The notes: a model not told the origin generated them from the letters alone. Shown: positions 55,082 to 63,281, counted from the first letter of the stretch. The stretch is DNA of 64,000 nt from Asanoa ishikariensis (GCF_900107455.1 NZ_FNQB01000002.1:1116001-1180000); one strand, 5' to 3'. Numbers and translations: made by a program.

Positions 55082-55111
55082 AAGGACCCGCCGGCTTGGC
55101 CGGGGGTCCTT
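55082..55111. terminator. Hairpin between DUF2752 and microprotein genes
   Basis: AAGGACCC (55082-55089) pairs with GGGTCCTT (55104-55111) with an additional CCGG inner pairing. It lies 17 bp after the plus-strand stop and 15 bp after the minus-strand microprotein stop, so it may serve both. Confidence 0.5.
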
Positions 55112-55125
55112 GGTGGACGGCGGGG

Positions 55126-55272
55126 TCAGCGCCGGGTTGCTCCGCCGTCGTCGCGGTCGCCGCGCATGGCTCGGGCGACGCGCAGTGCGAGGTGGCGGCG
55201 CTCCGCGGTGCGGCGCATGGTGCGGTGGCGTTCGCCGGCGAGGGCCAGCAGGATGTTCGGGTTCTCGTACAT
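55126..55272 (-). CDS. 48-residue basic microprotein
   Basis: This short gene begins ATG at 55272 with AAAGGA 7 nt upstream and ends TGA at 55126-55128. The product begins MYENPNILLALAGERHR and continues as a strongly basic helix (RRTAERRHLALRVARAMRGD). It is 23 bp downstream of the DUF4097 gene on the same strand and before a hairpin, so it is the third gene of that operon. Similar Arg-rich small proteins beginning with Met-Tyr occur in actinobacteria, but I know no function. Confidence 0.65.
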   Translation of the reverse strand: MYENPNILLALAGERHRTMRRTAERRHLALRVARAMRGDRDDGGATRR

Positions 55273-55295
55273 GTGACTGTCCTTTCGGGTCAGGG

Positions 55296-56093
55296 TCAGG
55301 CGCGGTGGATGTCGATGTCGCCGCTCATGGTGCGCAGCTGGAGGGTGAGCTGGCCGCCGGCGGTCTCGGTGGTCTCGGCGGTGGGCTGGCTCATGTCGAG
55401 GCCGTTGCGGGTGTCGCCGGAGAGGGTCTTGACGTCGAACCAGACGCCGGTGCCGGCCAGGACGCCGATGCTGACGTCGCCGGACGCGGTGCTGATCCGT
55501 GCGGTGCCGCGCTGGGCCTTGCGGACGACCACATCGCCGGACGCGGTGTCCAAGCTGATGTCGCCGCCGGCCTCGTCGATCTGGACGTCGCCGCTCGCGT
55601 ACTTGCCCGTGAACGTGCCGCCCACCGCCTCCACCCGCAGGTCGCCCGAGGCGCCCCTGGTGCGCAGGTGCCCGTCGACGCGGCCCACCCGGACGTCGCC
55701 GCTGGCCGTGCCGACCGTCGCGTCACCGCTGATGTGCTCGGCCCGGACGTCGCCGGACGCGGACTCGACCTCGACCCCGCCGACCCGGCCCTGGCACGTG
55801 ATGTCGGCCGAGGCGGACTTGCCGCTGACGGTGCTGTCCAGCGGCACCAGCACGCGGATCGCCACCGCGCCACTGCGCAGCCGGAAGCCGCTCTGGTCGG
55901 GGGTGACGATCGTCAGCCGGCCGTTCTGGAACTCGACGGTGGTCTCGTCGGCGATCCGGCGGGACTCGCTGCTGCGGCCGGAGGCCTCGACCGTGGCGAC
56001 GGCGGTCGCACGCTCCTCGGCGACCACGTCGACCGAGCCAGATGCGATCTTGAAGGCGACGGTGATCGGGCCGTCGACGGGGAACTCGGGCAT
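55296..56093 (-). CDS. DUF4097 beta-strand repeat protein
   Basis: The 265-residue protein has a repeated SGD pattern roughly every 18-20 residues (ESASGDVRA, HISGDATVG, TASGDVRVG, GASGDLRV, YASGDVQI, TASGDVVV, TASGDVSI, TLSGDTRN, TMSGDIDI), the hallmark of the DUF4097 right-handed beta-helix fold. No signal peptide or membrane span is seen, so it is probably cytoplasmic. ATG 56093 follows GGAG. It lies 37 bp after the ribbon-helix-helix gene, in the same operon. Function unknown. Confidence 0.85.
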   Translation of the reverse strand: MPEFPVDGPITVAFKIASGSVDVVAEERATAVATVEASGRSSESRRIADETTVEFQNGRLTIVTPDQSGFRLRSGAVAIRVLVPLDSTVSGKSASADITCQGRVGGVEVESASGDVRAEHISGDATVGTASGDVRVGRVDGHLRTRGASGDLRVEAVGGTFTGKYASGDVQIDEAGGDISLDTASGDVVVRKAQRGTARISTASGDVSIGVLAGTGVWFDVKTLSGDTRNGLDMSQPTAETTETAGGQLTLQLRTMSGDIDIHRA

Positions 56094-56130
56094 CGTGCTG
56101 CTCCTTCGGGAGGGGTGGACGAGCAAAGAC

Positions 56131-56658
56131 TCAGGCGCGGCCGTAGCCGGTGATGTGCCGGCGACCGCGGCCGGGCGGAGTGGCCCAGCCACCGGGAGGC
56201 GGACCCTGCGGCGGGGCGCCGGCGACGGCCGAGGCGATCGCCCGGACCAGCCAGGCGTTGACGGAGATGCCCTCGCCGGCCGCGGAACGCTCGACGGCGT
56301 CCTTGAGCCCCTCGGGCAGGCGCAGGGTGATCCGGGTGACGTCACCGCTGGCGTCAGGTGACGTCGCAGCGGCACCCGGCGGGGTGGGCGGTGCCGGCGG
56401 CTCCGGGGGCTGTGGCAGGTGCTCGGTGACCACGAGCTCCGGCTCGCGGCCGCGTAGTCGCAGCTCGACGCTGGCCGCGCTGAGCTTGGTGGTGACCTCG
56501 TCGGCAGCCTGGGCGAGCGCGTCGAGGAGGGCCAGCCGGGCGGCGGCGTCGATCGAGCCGCTCAGCAGCTCGGCCGCGCGAGCCACGTCGGGCCCGCCCG
56601 GCGCCGCTGCCGCGTTGAGATCGCGGCGGAGGCTTTCGACGAAAGGTGCGATGTCCAT
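56131..56658 (-). CDS. Ribbon-helix-helix (Arc/HicB-like) regulator
   Basis: The 175-residue protein has an N-terminal helical region (residues 1-70), a Pro-rich linker (PEPPAPPTPPGAAAT) and a ribbon-helix-helix DNA-binding domain (VTRITLRLPEGLKDAVERSA and GISVNAWLVRAIASAV), with a Gly/Pro/Arg-rich tail. Such proteins are often labelled HicB-type antitoxins, but no HicA toxin is present. It heads an operon with DUF4097 and a microprotein. Its start codon region carries two TGACGTCA sites, implying autoregulation. Confidence 0.78.
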   Translation of the reverse strand: MDIAPFVESLRRDLNAAAAPGGPDVARAAELLSGSIDAAARLALLDALAQAADEVTTKLSAASVELRLRGREPELVVTEHLPQPPEPPAPPTPPGAAATSPDASGDVTRITLRLPEGLKDAVERSAAGEGISVNAWLVRAIASAVAGAPPQGPPPGGWATPPGRGRRHITGYGRA

Positions 56659-56687
56659 GACGTCACTATGCCATCGAAGTGACGTCA
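56658..56687. promoter_or_regulatory. Paired TGACGTCA operators
   Basis: Two palindromes TGACGTCA, each extended to TGACGTCACT (56658-56665 and 56680-56687), lie 22 bp apart at the start of the ribbon-helix-helix gene, two helical turns, so two dimers could bind one DNA face. A second pair with the same 22-bp spacing occurs inside the gene (TGACGTCA 56337-56344, TGACGTCG 56359-56366). Confidence 0.6.
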
Positions 56688-56744
56688 CTGCAAGACACAA
56701 TGACGGCACCGTGGTGTCGTGAACCGGTCCCCGTGGGGCAGGGT

Positions 56745-56760
56745 TAGAGTCTGGCGAGTC
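56745..56760 (+). promoter_or_regulatory. Promoter element of thyX
   Basis: TAGAGT (56745-56750) is the expected -10 hexamer, placing transcription start near 56757. That is just ahead of GTG 56761 and 25 nt before the preferred GTG 56782. Confidence 0.4.
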
Positions 56761-56781
56761 GTGCGAGGCAGAGGGGGCGCC

Positions 56782-57534
56782 GTGCCTGAGATCGTTCCGC
56801 CGCAGGTCAGGATCATTGCCTGGACCCATTTCGAGGCCCCGGATGACGTGCCGTGGAGCACTGACGCCGACGGCGGCCAGGCGCTCGCGGAGTTCGCCGG
56901 GCGGGCCTGCTACCAGTCGTGGAAGAAGCCGAACCCGGCCACCGCGACCAACGCGGGTTATCTGGAGCACATCCTCGACGTCGCGCACCTCTCGGTGCTC
57001 GAGCACGGGACCGTGACGTTCTACCTCAGCGGCGTCTCCCGCTCGTTCACCCACGAGCTGATCCGGCACCGGCACTTCTCGTACTCGCAGCTCTCCCAGC
57101 GCTACGTGCCCGGCCGGGACGCGGCGATGGTCGAGCCCGCGGTGATCGCCGCCGACCCGGACCTGCACAAGACCTTCGTCGAGGCGGCCGAGGCCAGCGT
57201 GCGGGCCTACAACGAGCTGCTGGAGGGGCTGGAGCAGAAGTACGCCGACGAGCCCAACGGCACGCTGCGTCGCAAGCAGGCCCGCCAGGCGGCCCGGGCG
57301 GTGCTGCCCAACGCGGCGGAGACCCGGATCGTGGTCACCGGCAACTACCGTGCGTGGCGACACTTCATCAACCTGCGCGCCACCGAGGCCGCCGACGTGG
57401 AGATCCGCGAGGTCGCCGTCGAGTGCCTCCGGCAGCTCCAGGGGGTCGCGCCGAACGTGTTCGCCGACTACTCGATCACCACGCTGCCCGACGGCTCCGA
57501 GGTCGCGTCGAGCCCGTACGCCGACCGCTCCTAG
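56782..57534 (+). CDS. thyX: Flavin-dependent thymidylate synthase ThyX
   Basis: The 250-residue enzyme makes dTMP from dUMP using FAD, NADPH and methylene-tetrahydrofolate. The ThyX motif [13 protein letters not shown] (near residues 94-106) is intact, and [14 protein letters not shown] and [12 protein letters not shown] are further signatures. GTG 56782 is chosen for AGAGGGGG upstream; GTG 56761 is in frame. The location just before dapA and rnj is conserved in actinobacteria. Confidence 0.95.
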   Translation: MPEIVPPQVRIIAWTHFEAPDDVPWSTDADGGQALAEFAGRACYQSWKKPNPATATNAGYLEHILDVAHLSVLEHGTVTFYLSGVSRSFTHELIRHRHFSYSQLSQRYVPGRDAAMVEPAVIAADPDLHKTFVEAAEASVRAYNELLEGLEQKYADEPNGTLRRKQARQAARAVLPNAAETRIVVTGNYRAWRHFINLRATEAADVEIREVAVECLRQLQGVAPNVFADYSITTLPDGSEVASSPYADRS

Positions 57535-57592
57535 CACCCCGGCCCGGGGAGCAAACCCGACCGGACGAGACCGGCGCCGACCAGGCTTCCGC

Positions 57593-57605
57593 TAGGTTTG
57601 TCAGC
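57593..57605 (+). promoter_or_regulatory. Leaderless-type promoter of dapA
   Basis: TAGGTT (57593-57598) lies 7 nt before ATG 57606 and no ribosome binding site intervenes. Confidence 0.5.
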
Positions 57606-58514
57606 ATGACGCACGAGCACACTGTCGCGCGCCCGTTCGGTGAGCTGATCACGGCCATGGTGTCGCCGTTCACCGCCGACGGCGCGCTCGACCTCGACGG
57701 TGTCCAGCGCCTGGCGGCCCACCTCGTCGACGAGCAGGGCAACGACGCGCTGGTGATCAACGGCACGGCCGGCGAGTCGCCGACCACGACCGACGCCGAG
57801 AAGGAGGCCCTCGTCCGGGCCGTGGTCGAGGCGGTCGGCGACCGGGCCAAGGTGCTCGCCGGTGTAGGCACCAATGACACCCGGCACACGATCGAGCTCG
57901 CCCTGAGCGCCGAGAAGGCGGGCGCGCACGGCCTGCTGGTCGTGACGCCCTACTACAACAAGCCTCCGCAGGCCGGCCTGCTCCGCCACTTCACCGCGGT
58001 GGCCGACGCCAGCGGGCTGCCGATCCTGCTCTACGACATCCCGCACCGCAGCGGCGTGCCGATCGAGACCGAGACGCTGGTCCGGTTGGCCGAGCACCAG
58101 CGCATCGTGGGCGTCAAGGACGCCAAGGGCGACCTGGTCGCGACCTCGTGGGTGCTGGCCCGCACCGACCTCGCCTACTACTCGGGCGACGACGCCGGCA
58201 CGCTGCCGGCGCTCGCGGTGGGCGCGGTCGGCATCGTCGGCACCTCGACGCACTTCACCGGCCCTCAGACCAAGGCGATGATCCAGGCGTACGCGCGCGG
58301 CGACGTCGCCGAGGCACTCGCCCAGCACCGCCGCGTGCTGCCCCTGTTCACCGGCATCTTCCGTACCCAGGGAACGATCCTGGTCAAGGCCGGCCTCGCC
58401 CTCGCGGGCCTGCCGGCCGGCCCGGTCCGCTCACCCCTGGTCGACGCGACGCCTGAGCAGGTCGAGCAACTGCGCGCCGACGCCGCCGCGTGCGGACTGG
58501 AGTTCCCTGCATGA
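57606..58514 (+). CDS. dapA: 4-hydroxy-tetrahydrodipicolinate synthase
   Basis: The 302-residue TIM-barrel aldolase condenses pyruvate with aspartate semialdehyde in lysine/diaminopimelate synthesis. It shows GTAGESPTTTDAEK, TPYYNKPPQ, the catalytic Tyr in LLYDIPHRSGV and the Schiff-base Lys in VGVKDAKGDL. Its stop overlaps the rnj ATG (ATGA), so both are translated together. Confidence 0.96.
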   Translation: MTHEHTVARPFGELITAMVSPFTADGALDLDGVQRLAAHLVDEQGNDALVINGTAGESPTTTDAEKEALVRAVVEAVGDRAKVLAGVGTNDTRHTIELALSAEKAGAHGLLVVTPYYNKPPQAGLLRHFTAVADASGLPILLYDIPHRSGVPIETETLVRLAEHQRIVGVKDAKGDLVATSWVLARTDLAYYSGDDAGTLPALAVGAVGIVGTSTHFTGPQTKAMIQAYARGDVAEALAQHRRVLPLFTGIFRTQGTILVKAGLALAGLPAGPVRSPLVDATPEQVEQLRADAAACGLEFPA

Positions 58515-60199
58515 CACTCGCGCACCTCGAGCTCGAACCCCCGCCGCCGTTGCCGGCGGGTGGCCTGCGGGTCACCCCACTGGGCGGCCTCGGCGCCATC
58601 GGCCGCAACATGACCGTCTTCGAGTACGACGGCAAGCTGTTGATCGTCGACTGTGGAGTGCTGTTCCCCGATGTGGAGCAGCCCGGCGTCGACCTCATCC
58701 TGCCCGACTTCGCGCCGATCCTCGGCCGCCTCGACGACGTGCAGGCGATCGTGCTCACGCACGGCCACGAGGACCACATCGGCGCGGTTCCGTACCTGCT
58801 GGCCCACAAGTCCGACATCCCGCTGGTGGGCTCGCAGTTCACCCTGGCGTTGGTCGAGGCCAAGCTCCAGGAGCGGCGGATCGAGCCCTACACGCTGACC
58901 GTCACCGAGGGGCAGCACGAGCGGCTCGGCCCGTTCGACGTCGAGTTCTTCGCGGTCAACCACTCGATCCCGGACGCGATGGCGGTGGCCATCCGCACGC
59001 CGGCCGGGCTCGTGCTGCACACCGGCGACTTCAAGATGGACCAGCTACCGCTCGACGGCCGGATCACCGACCTCGCCGGCTTCGCCCGGCTCGGTGCCGA
59101 GGGCGTCGACCTGCTGCTCTCCGACTCGACCAACGCCGAGATCCCGGGCTTCGTGACACCGGAGCGGGAGATCGGCCCGGTGCTCGACGCCATCTTCGCG
59201 AAGGCCCGCGGCCGGGTCATCGTCGCGTCGTTCGCCTCCCACGTGCACCGCGTGCAGCAGGTGCTCGACGCCGCCGCGCTGCACGGCCGGCAGGTCGCGT
59301 TCATCGGTCGCTCGATGGTGCGCAACATGGGCATCGCCCGCGACCTCGGCCTGCTCCGGATCGAGCCGGGGCTGGTCGTCGGCATGGACGAGGCCATGCA
59401 GGCGCCGCCGGAGCGGATCGTGCTGATGTCGACCGGTTCGCAGGGCGAGCCGATGAGCGCGCTCGGCCGCATGGCCAACGGTGACCACCGGCACATCACG
59501 ATCGCCCAGGGCGACACCGTCGTGCTGGCGAGCTCGCTGGTGCCGGGCAACGAGACCTCGGTCTACCGGGTGATCAACCGGCTCTCCCGGGCCGGTGCCA
59601 ACGTCATCCACAAGGACGTCGCCAAGGTGCACGTCTCGGGCCACGCACCGGCCGGTGAGCTGCTCTACCTGCTCAACGTGGTGCGGCCGAGCAACCTTTT
59701 GCCGGTGCACGGCGAGTGGCGGCACCTGCGCGCGCACGCCCGGATCGGCGTCGAGTCCGGCATCGCGCCGGAGAACGTGGTGCTCTGCGAAGACGGCGAC
59801 GTGGTTGACCTGGTCGACGGCCAGGCCCGGCTGGTCGGGCACGTGCCCAGCCGCTACATCTACGTCGACGGGCTGGCCGTGGGCGACATCGGCGAGTCGC
59901 TGCTGACCGAGCGCCGCATGCTGGGCGACGGCGGTTTCATCGCCGCCACCGTGGTGATCGACTCGGTGACCGGCAAGGTGGTCGGCGGCCCGGCCGTGTC
60001 GGCCAAGGGCTTCTCCGAGAACCCCGAGGCGTTCGACGCGGTCATCCCGCTGATCACCGAGGCGCTGCTGCGGGCCGCGGCGGACAACATCACCGACCCG
60101 CACCAGCTTCAACAGTTGGTACGCCGGACGGTGGGCCGCTGGGTCAACGACACGTACCGCCGCCGCCCGATGATCGTGCCGACCGTGGTCGAGGTCTGA
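58511..60199 (+). CDS. rnj: Ribonuclease J
   Basis: The 562-residue enzyme has the metallo-beta-lactamase zinc motif LTHGHEDHIGAVPYLL (near residue 80), the beta-CASP segment with FASHVHRVQQVLDAA, GRSMVRNM and the HVSGHAPAGEL motif. It acts as a 5'-3' exonuclease and endonuclease in rRNA maturation and mRNA decay, partnering PNPase encoded 18 kb away. ATG 58511 overlaps the dapA stop. Confidence 0.96.
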   Translation: MTLAHLELEPPPPLPAGGLRVTPLGGLGAIGRNMTVFEYDGKLLIVDCGVLFPDVEQPGVDLILPDFAPILGRLDDVQAIVLTHGHEDHIGAVPYLLAHKSDIPLVGSQFTLALVEAKLQERRIEPYTLTVTEGQHERLGPFDVEFFAVNHSIPDAMAVAIRTPAGLVLHTGDFKMDQLPLDGRITDLAGFARLGAEGVDLLLSDSTNAEIPGFVTPEREIGPVLDAIFAKARGRVIVASFASHVHRVQQVLDAAALHGRQVAFIGRSMVRNMGIARDLGLLRIEPGLVVGMDEAMQAPPERIVLMSTGSQGEPMSALGRMANGDHRHITIAQGDTVVLASSLVPGNETSVYRVINRLSRAGANVIHKDVAKVHVSGHAPAGELLYLLNVVRPSNLLPVHGEWRHLRAHARIGVESGIAPENVVLCEDGDVVDLVDGQARLVGHVPSRYIYVDGLAVGDIGESLLTERRMLGDGGFIAATVVIDSVTGKVVGGPAVSAKGFSENPEAFDAVIPLITEALLRAAADNITDPHQLQQLVRRTVGRWVNDTYRRRPMIVPTVVEV

Positions 60200-60206
60200 G
60201 CCGGAG

Positions 60207-61115
60207 ATGCACGCGGGCGAGTTCCCGATCAGCGCCGAGCTGGTCGCGAAGCTCGTCGCTGCTCAGTTCCCGGAGTGGTCCGGGCGACCACTGACCCGGG
60301 TCACCTCGTCCGGCACGGTCAACGTGCTGTTCAGGCTCGGCGACGACCTGGTAGTCCGGCTGCCCCGGGTGGACTGGTCACTCGGCGACATCGAGACGGA
60401 GGCGACCTGGCTGCCCTGGCTCGCGCCGCGGCTGCCGGTCACCATCCCGACACCGGTCGCGGCCGGCGCGCCCGGCGAGGGGTATCCCTGGCCGTGGGCG
60501 ATCTACCGCTGGCTGCCCGGTGCCGTGCCGGTCGAGGGCAGGCTGGCGGACCCGCTCGGGCTGGCCGCCGACCTGGCCGAGTTCGTCAAGGCCATGCGCG
60601 CGGTCGACCGAGTGGCATTGCCGGGAAGCCCGCCGGCGGCGTATCGCGGTGGCGGCCATTCGTTGCTTGACGAGACTGCCCGCAACGCGCTCGACGGTCT
60701 GGGTGGGCAGCTCGACGCGGACACGCTGGCGGCGGCTCGGGAGGCCTGGGCGGCGGACCTCGCGGTGCCGGACTATGCCGGGCCGCCGGTCTGGCTGCAC
60801 GCCGACCTGATGCCGGGCAACCTGCTGGTCGACCCGCGCGGCCGGCTGACCGCCGTGATCGACTTCGGCACCCTCGGCGTCGGTGACCCGTCGTGTGACC
60901 TGATCGTCGCGTGGAACCTGCTCACGCCCGAGGCCCGGGCCGCGTTCCGGGCCGCGCTCGACGTCGACGAGCCGACCTGGCGGCGCGGCCGCGGGCGCTC
61001 GCTGGCGATGGCGTTGGGCTCACTGGTCTACTACCACGAGACCAATCCGCCGTTCGCGGACAACGCCCGCTACGTGATCCGCGAGGTGCTGTGCGACCTG
61101 TCGAGGAGCCGCTGA
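60207..61115 (+). CDS. Aminoglycoside phosphotransferase-fold kinase
   Basis: The 302-residue protein has the APH fold: a nucleotide-binding N-lobe (VNVLFRLGDDLVVRLPR), the catalytic WLHADLMPGNLLVD and the metal-binding VIDFGTLGVGDPSCDLI. Family members phosphorylate aminoglycosides, homoserine, methylthioribose or other alcohols; sequence alone does not tell. GGAG sits very close to ATG 60207. It follows rnj by 7 bp and overlaps the next kinase-like gene by 25 bp. Confidence 0.82.
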   Translation: MHAGEFPISAELVAKLVAAQFPEWSGRPLTRVTSSGTVNVLFRLGDDLVVRLPRVDWSLGDIETEATWLPWLAPRLPVTIPTPVAAGAPGEGYPWPWAIYRWLPGAVPVEGRLADPLGLAADLAEFVKAMRAVDRVALPGSPPAAYRGGGHSLLDETARNALDGLGGQLDADTLAAAREAWAADLAVPDYAGPPVWLHADLMPGNLLVDPRGRLTAVIDFGTLGVGDPSCDLIVAWNLLTPEARAAFRAALDVDEPTWRRGRGRSLAMALGSLVYYHETNPPFADNARYVIREVLCDLSRSR

Positions 61116-61846
61116 CCGGCAACGTCACGGCGGGCATCGTGCGCGTCGGCGACACCGTCCGGCGCCCGGTCGGGCCGCACACCGACGCCGTCGACGCGCT
61201 GCTGCACCATCTGCACGACGTGGGCTTCACCGGCGCACCCCGGCCGCTCGGTCGGGACGAGCAGGGCCGCCAGGTGCTGGAGTTCGTGCCCGGCGAGTCG
61301 ACGATGGACATCGACCCGCGCGACCTGCCGGACCTCGGCGGGCTGCTGCGCGACCTGCACGCCGCGACGGCGGAGTTCACGCCGCCGCCGGACGCGGGTT
61401 GGCACATCGAGATACCGCCGGTCGGGGTGCCGGGCTCGCCGGTCGGCGAGGTGATCTGCCACCACGACGCCGCGCCGTGGAACCTGGTCCGCGCCGAGCG
61501 CGGCTGGGTGCTGATCGACTGGGACAACGCGGGTCCGGGCTCCCGGACCTGGGAAGTCGCCTATTCGGCGCTGACCTGCTGCGGGATGCGCCCCGACCGC
61601 CCGGTCGAGGAGTCGGCGGCCCGGCTGCGGTCCTTCGTGGACGGCTATGGGCTCGACCCGGCGCTGCGGCCGGCCCTGGCGGGACTGCTCGGGGTCAACG
61701 CGGGCGCCATGTACGACCTGCTGGCGACCGCCGCCCGCGACGGCCGCCAACCTTGGGCCCGGATCTACACCGAGGACGGCCCGTACTGGCGCGGCGTCGC
61801 CGACTACCTCGACAGCAACGTCGCAGCGTGGCGCGCTGAGCTGTAA
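61091..61846 (+). CDS. Second phosphotransferase-fold protein
   Basis: The 251-residue protein is a shorter APH-like protein with VRRPVGPHTDAVDALLHHLHD in the N-lobe, catalytic ICHHDAAPWNLV and metal-binding LIDWDNAGPGSRTWE. The start is uncertain: GTG 61091 (with GAGG 5 nt upstream) fits the domain and overlaps the previous gene by 25 bp. Tandem, overlapping kinases of the same fold suggest related functions. Its TAA stop overlaps the left arm of the hairpin terminator. Confidence 0.75.
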   Translation: MRPVEEPLTGNVTAGIVRVGDTVRRPVGPHTDAVDALLHHLHDVGFTGAPRPLGRDEQGRQVLEFVPGESTMDIDPRDLPDLGGLLRDLHAATAEFTPPPDAGWHIEIPPVGVPGSPVGEVICHHDAAPWNLVRAERGWVLIDWDNAGPGSRTWEVAYSALTCCGMRPDRPVEESAARLRSFVDGYGLDPALRPALAGLLGVNAGAMYDLLATAARDGRQPWARIYTEDGPYWRGVADYLDSNVAAWRAEL

Positions 61847-61893
61847 GGAAGGGACCCTTGTTAACGCTATCCGTTAATAGGGGTCCCTTCCTT
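61845..61893. terminator. 22-bp hairpin terminator, second copy of the repeat family
   Basis: Arms 61845-61866 and 61872-61893 pair over 22 bp with two G-U wobbles around the loop CTATC. The arm AAGGAAGGGACCCTTGTTAA matches that at 43036 except for one base (A for T). It is shared by convergent genes. Confidence 0.8.
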
Positions 61894-61917
61894 GCTCCTC
61901 ATCCCTGGCTGAGGAGC
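61894..61917 (-). terminator. Hairpin at the end of the M15 peptidase gene
   Basis: GCTCCTCA (61894-61901) and TGAGGAGC (61910-61917) form a perfect 8-bp stem with an 8-nt loop. It contains the M15 stop codon and directly abuts the larger terminator. Confidence 0.4.
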
Positions 61918-62684
61918 AGCCCGACTTCCTTGGCCCGGTCGCCCAGCACGGCCCGCAGCAGGTCGGCCTGTTCTTCCGGGGTGGCTACGGCGCCGAGCCG
62001 GTCGATGACCTGGTCGTCGACCGTGTCGATCGCCGCGCGGCTGTCCGCGAGTCCGGCGTCGATCTGGTCGAACTCGCCGCGAAGCTGTGCGGCCACGGCC
62101 TCGTCGACGCCGGCCAGCGCGGTGAGCACCGCCGACATCTTCTGTTCGAGGGCGACGCGGGCCGCCTTGGCCACGTTCTGCTCGACGCGGGTGCTGCCGT
62201 TGCTGATCTTGAATGTGATCTTGTCCAGGTCCTGGTAGAGACCCAGCGCCCGGAAATTGGCGCTGGTCAGAGCGTCGCGGTCGCGGGCCTCGAACATGTC
62301 GTCCTCCTCGGTGAACCAGGGTTTGGTGCTGCGCTCGTGCGACTGCCGGGTGTTGAAGTGCACGTGCTCGGTGTGCGGACTGGTCCCGGTGTACGGGCGC
62401 CACGTGCCCAGCCCCCAGGACCGGCTGGTGATCCGCCGGTTGTAGATCACGTACTGGATGGACTCGTGCCTGATGGCGGCGTTGATGACCTTCGGCACGT
62501 CGACCCCGTCGACGTCCATGTCCCAGGCGTCGACGGAACCGTCCTTGTCCGGGTTGTGGTCGGAGTCGGTCTCCTGGTGGGCCGCGTCGCCGATGGTGCC
62601 GTCCGAGGTCTTGTCGCGCCGCGGCCAGCGGCTGTTGACCTCGTTGCGGAAGCGGGTCAGGGCGGGGTTCAAGAACCAGGCCAT
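61899..62684 (-). CDS. M15-type peptidase-like protein with helical C-terminal domain
   Basis: The 261-residue protein has an N-terminal M15/Hedgehog-like domain: HQETDSDHNPDKDGSVDAWDMDVDG and TSPHTEHVHFN supply the His and Asp residues of the zinc site. These are found in phage endolysins and peptidoglycan peptidases. Residues about 125-261 are a coiled, acidic helical region. No signal peptide or membrane span is visible, so export, if any, is holin- or lysis-dependent. No other phage gene is near. ATG 62684 starts at the domain (MAWFLNPALTRFRNEVN). Confidence 0.75.
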   Translation of the reverse strand: MAWFLNPALTRFRNEVNSRWPRRDKTSDGTIGDAAHQETDSDHNPDKDGSVDAWDMDVDGVDVPKVINAAIRHESIQYVIYNRRITSRSWGLGTWRPYTGTSPHTEHVHFNTRQSHERSTKPWFTEEDDMFEARDRDALTSANFRALGLYQDLDKITFKISNGSTRVEQNVAKAARVALEQKMSAVLTALAGVDEAVAAQLRGEFDQIDAGLADSRAAIDTVDDQVIDRLGAVATPEEQADLLRAVLGDRAKEVGLLLSQG

Positions 62685-62750
62685 AGGCCCGAAGCTACCG
62701 GTCCACACCGGCCATTCGAATCCCCCGACAGCAGGACAGCGGGACAACCG

Positions 62751-63281
62751 TCAGCCTTGCCACTCGTCCGCGACCAGCCCGAACACCGCCTCGTCGAGGA
62801 ACGCACCGTCCACCCAGGAGTTTTGGCGCAGCGTGCCCTCGCGGCGGAAGCCGACCCGCTCGGCGGCGGCGACCATCGCGGCGTTGTCGGCCAGCGTCTC
62901 GAGTTGGAGCCGGTGCAGGCCACGCACCCGGAAGCCGTAGCGGCAGAGCACCCGGACGGTGTCGACGCCCAGCCCGGAGCCGCGGACCGCCGGACGCAGT
63001 GAGATGCCGACGTGGCCCGACCGGTTGTGCAGGTCGATGCCCCAGAGCAGCGCGTCGCCGGCGAGCTCGCCGTCGGCCAGCCGCACGACGCTGAAGATGG
63101 CCGCGTCGGCGCTGGGTGCCGACGGTGTGAACGGGGACTCCGGCAGGCCGGGCGGGATCGGGCGCCAGGCCCGGCCGTCGGCCCGCGACCGGGTCGCGAC
63201 ATCGTCGTAGAGGTCGGCGTGCAGCACCGGCACGTCCTCGTCGTGTCGGGCCCGCAACAGCACCTTCTCGCCACGCAGCAT
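62751..63281 (-). CDS. GNAT acetyltransferase (RimJ/RimL type)
   Basis: The 176-residue protein resembles the RimJ/RimL branch: KVLLRARHDEDVPVLHADLYDD, HVGISLRPAVRGSGLGVDTV and NAAMVAAAERVGFRREGTLRQ. Such enzymes acetylate ribosomal protein N-termini or small molecules. It is divergent from the glutamate decarboxylase gene, about 110 bp apart. Confidence 0.87.
   Translation of the reverse strand: MLRGEKVLLRARHDEDVPVLHADLYDDVATRSRADGRAWRPIPPGLPESPFTPSAPSADAAIFSVVRLADGELAGDALLWGIDLHNRSGHVGISLRPAVRGSGLGVDTVRVLCRYGFRVRGLHRLQLETLADNAAMVAAAERVGFRREGTLRQNSWVDGAFLDEAVFGLVADEWQG

Noticed and set aside
56131-56658. HicAB toxin-antitoxin system
   Set aside because: There is no HicA-like small RNA-binding toxin on either side; the neighbours are DUF4097 and thyX.
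56131-57537. 468-codon minus-strand frame joining antisense thyX to the RHH gene
   Set aside because: The part above 56658 is opposite thyX with no features. The RHH protein has its own ATG and operator region.
61899-62684. Prophage remnant
   Set aside because: Only the M15 domain is phage-like; flanking genes are ordinary chromosomal ones with no other phage homology.
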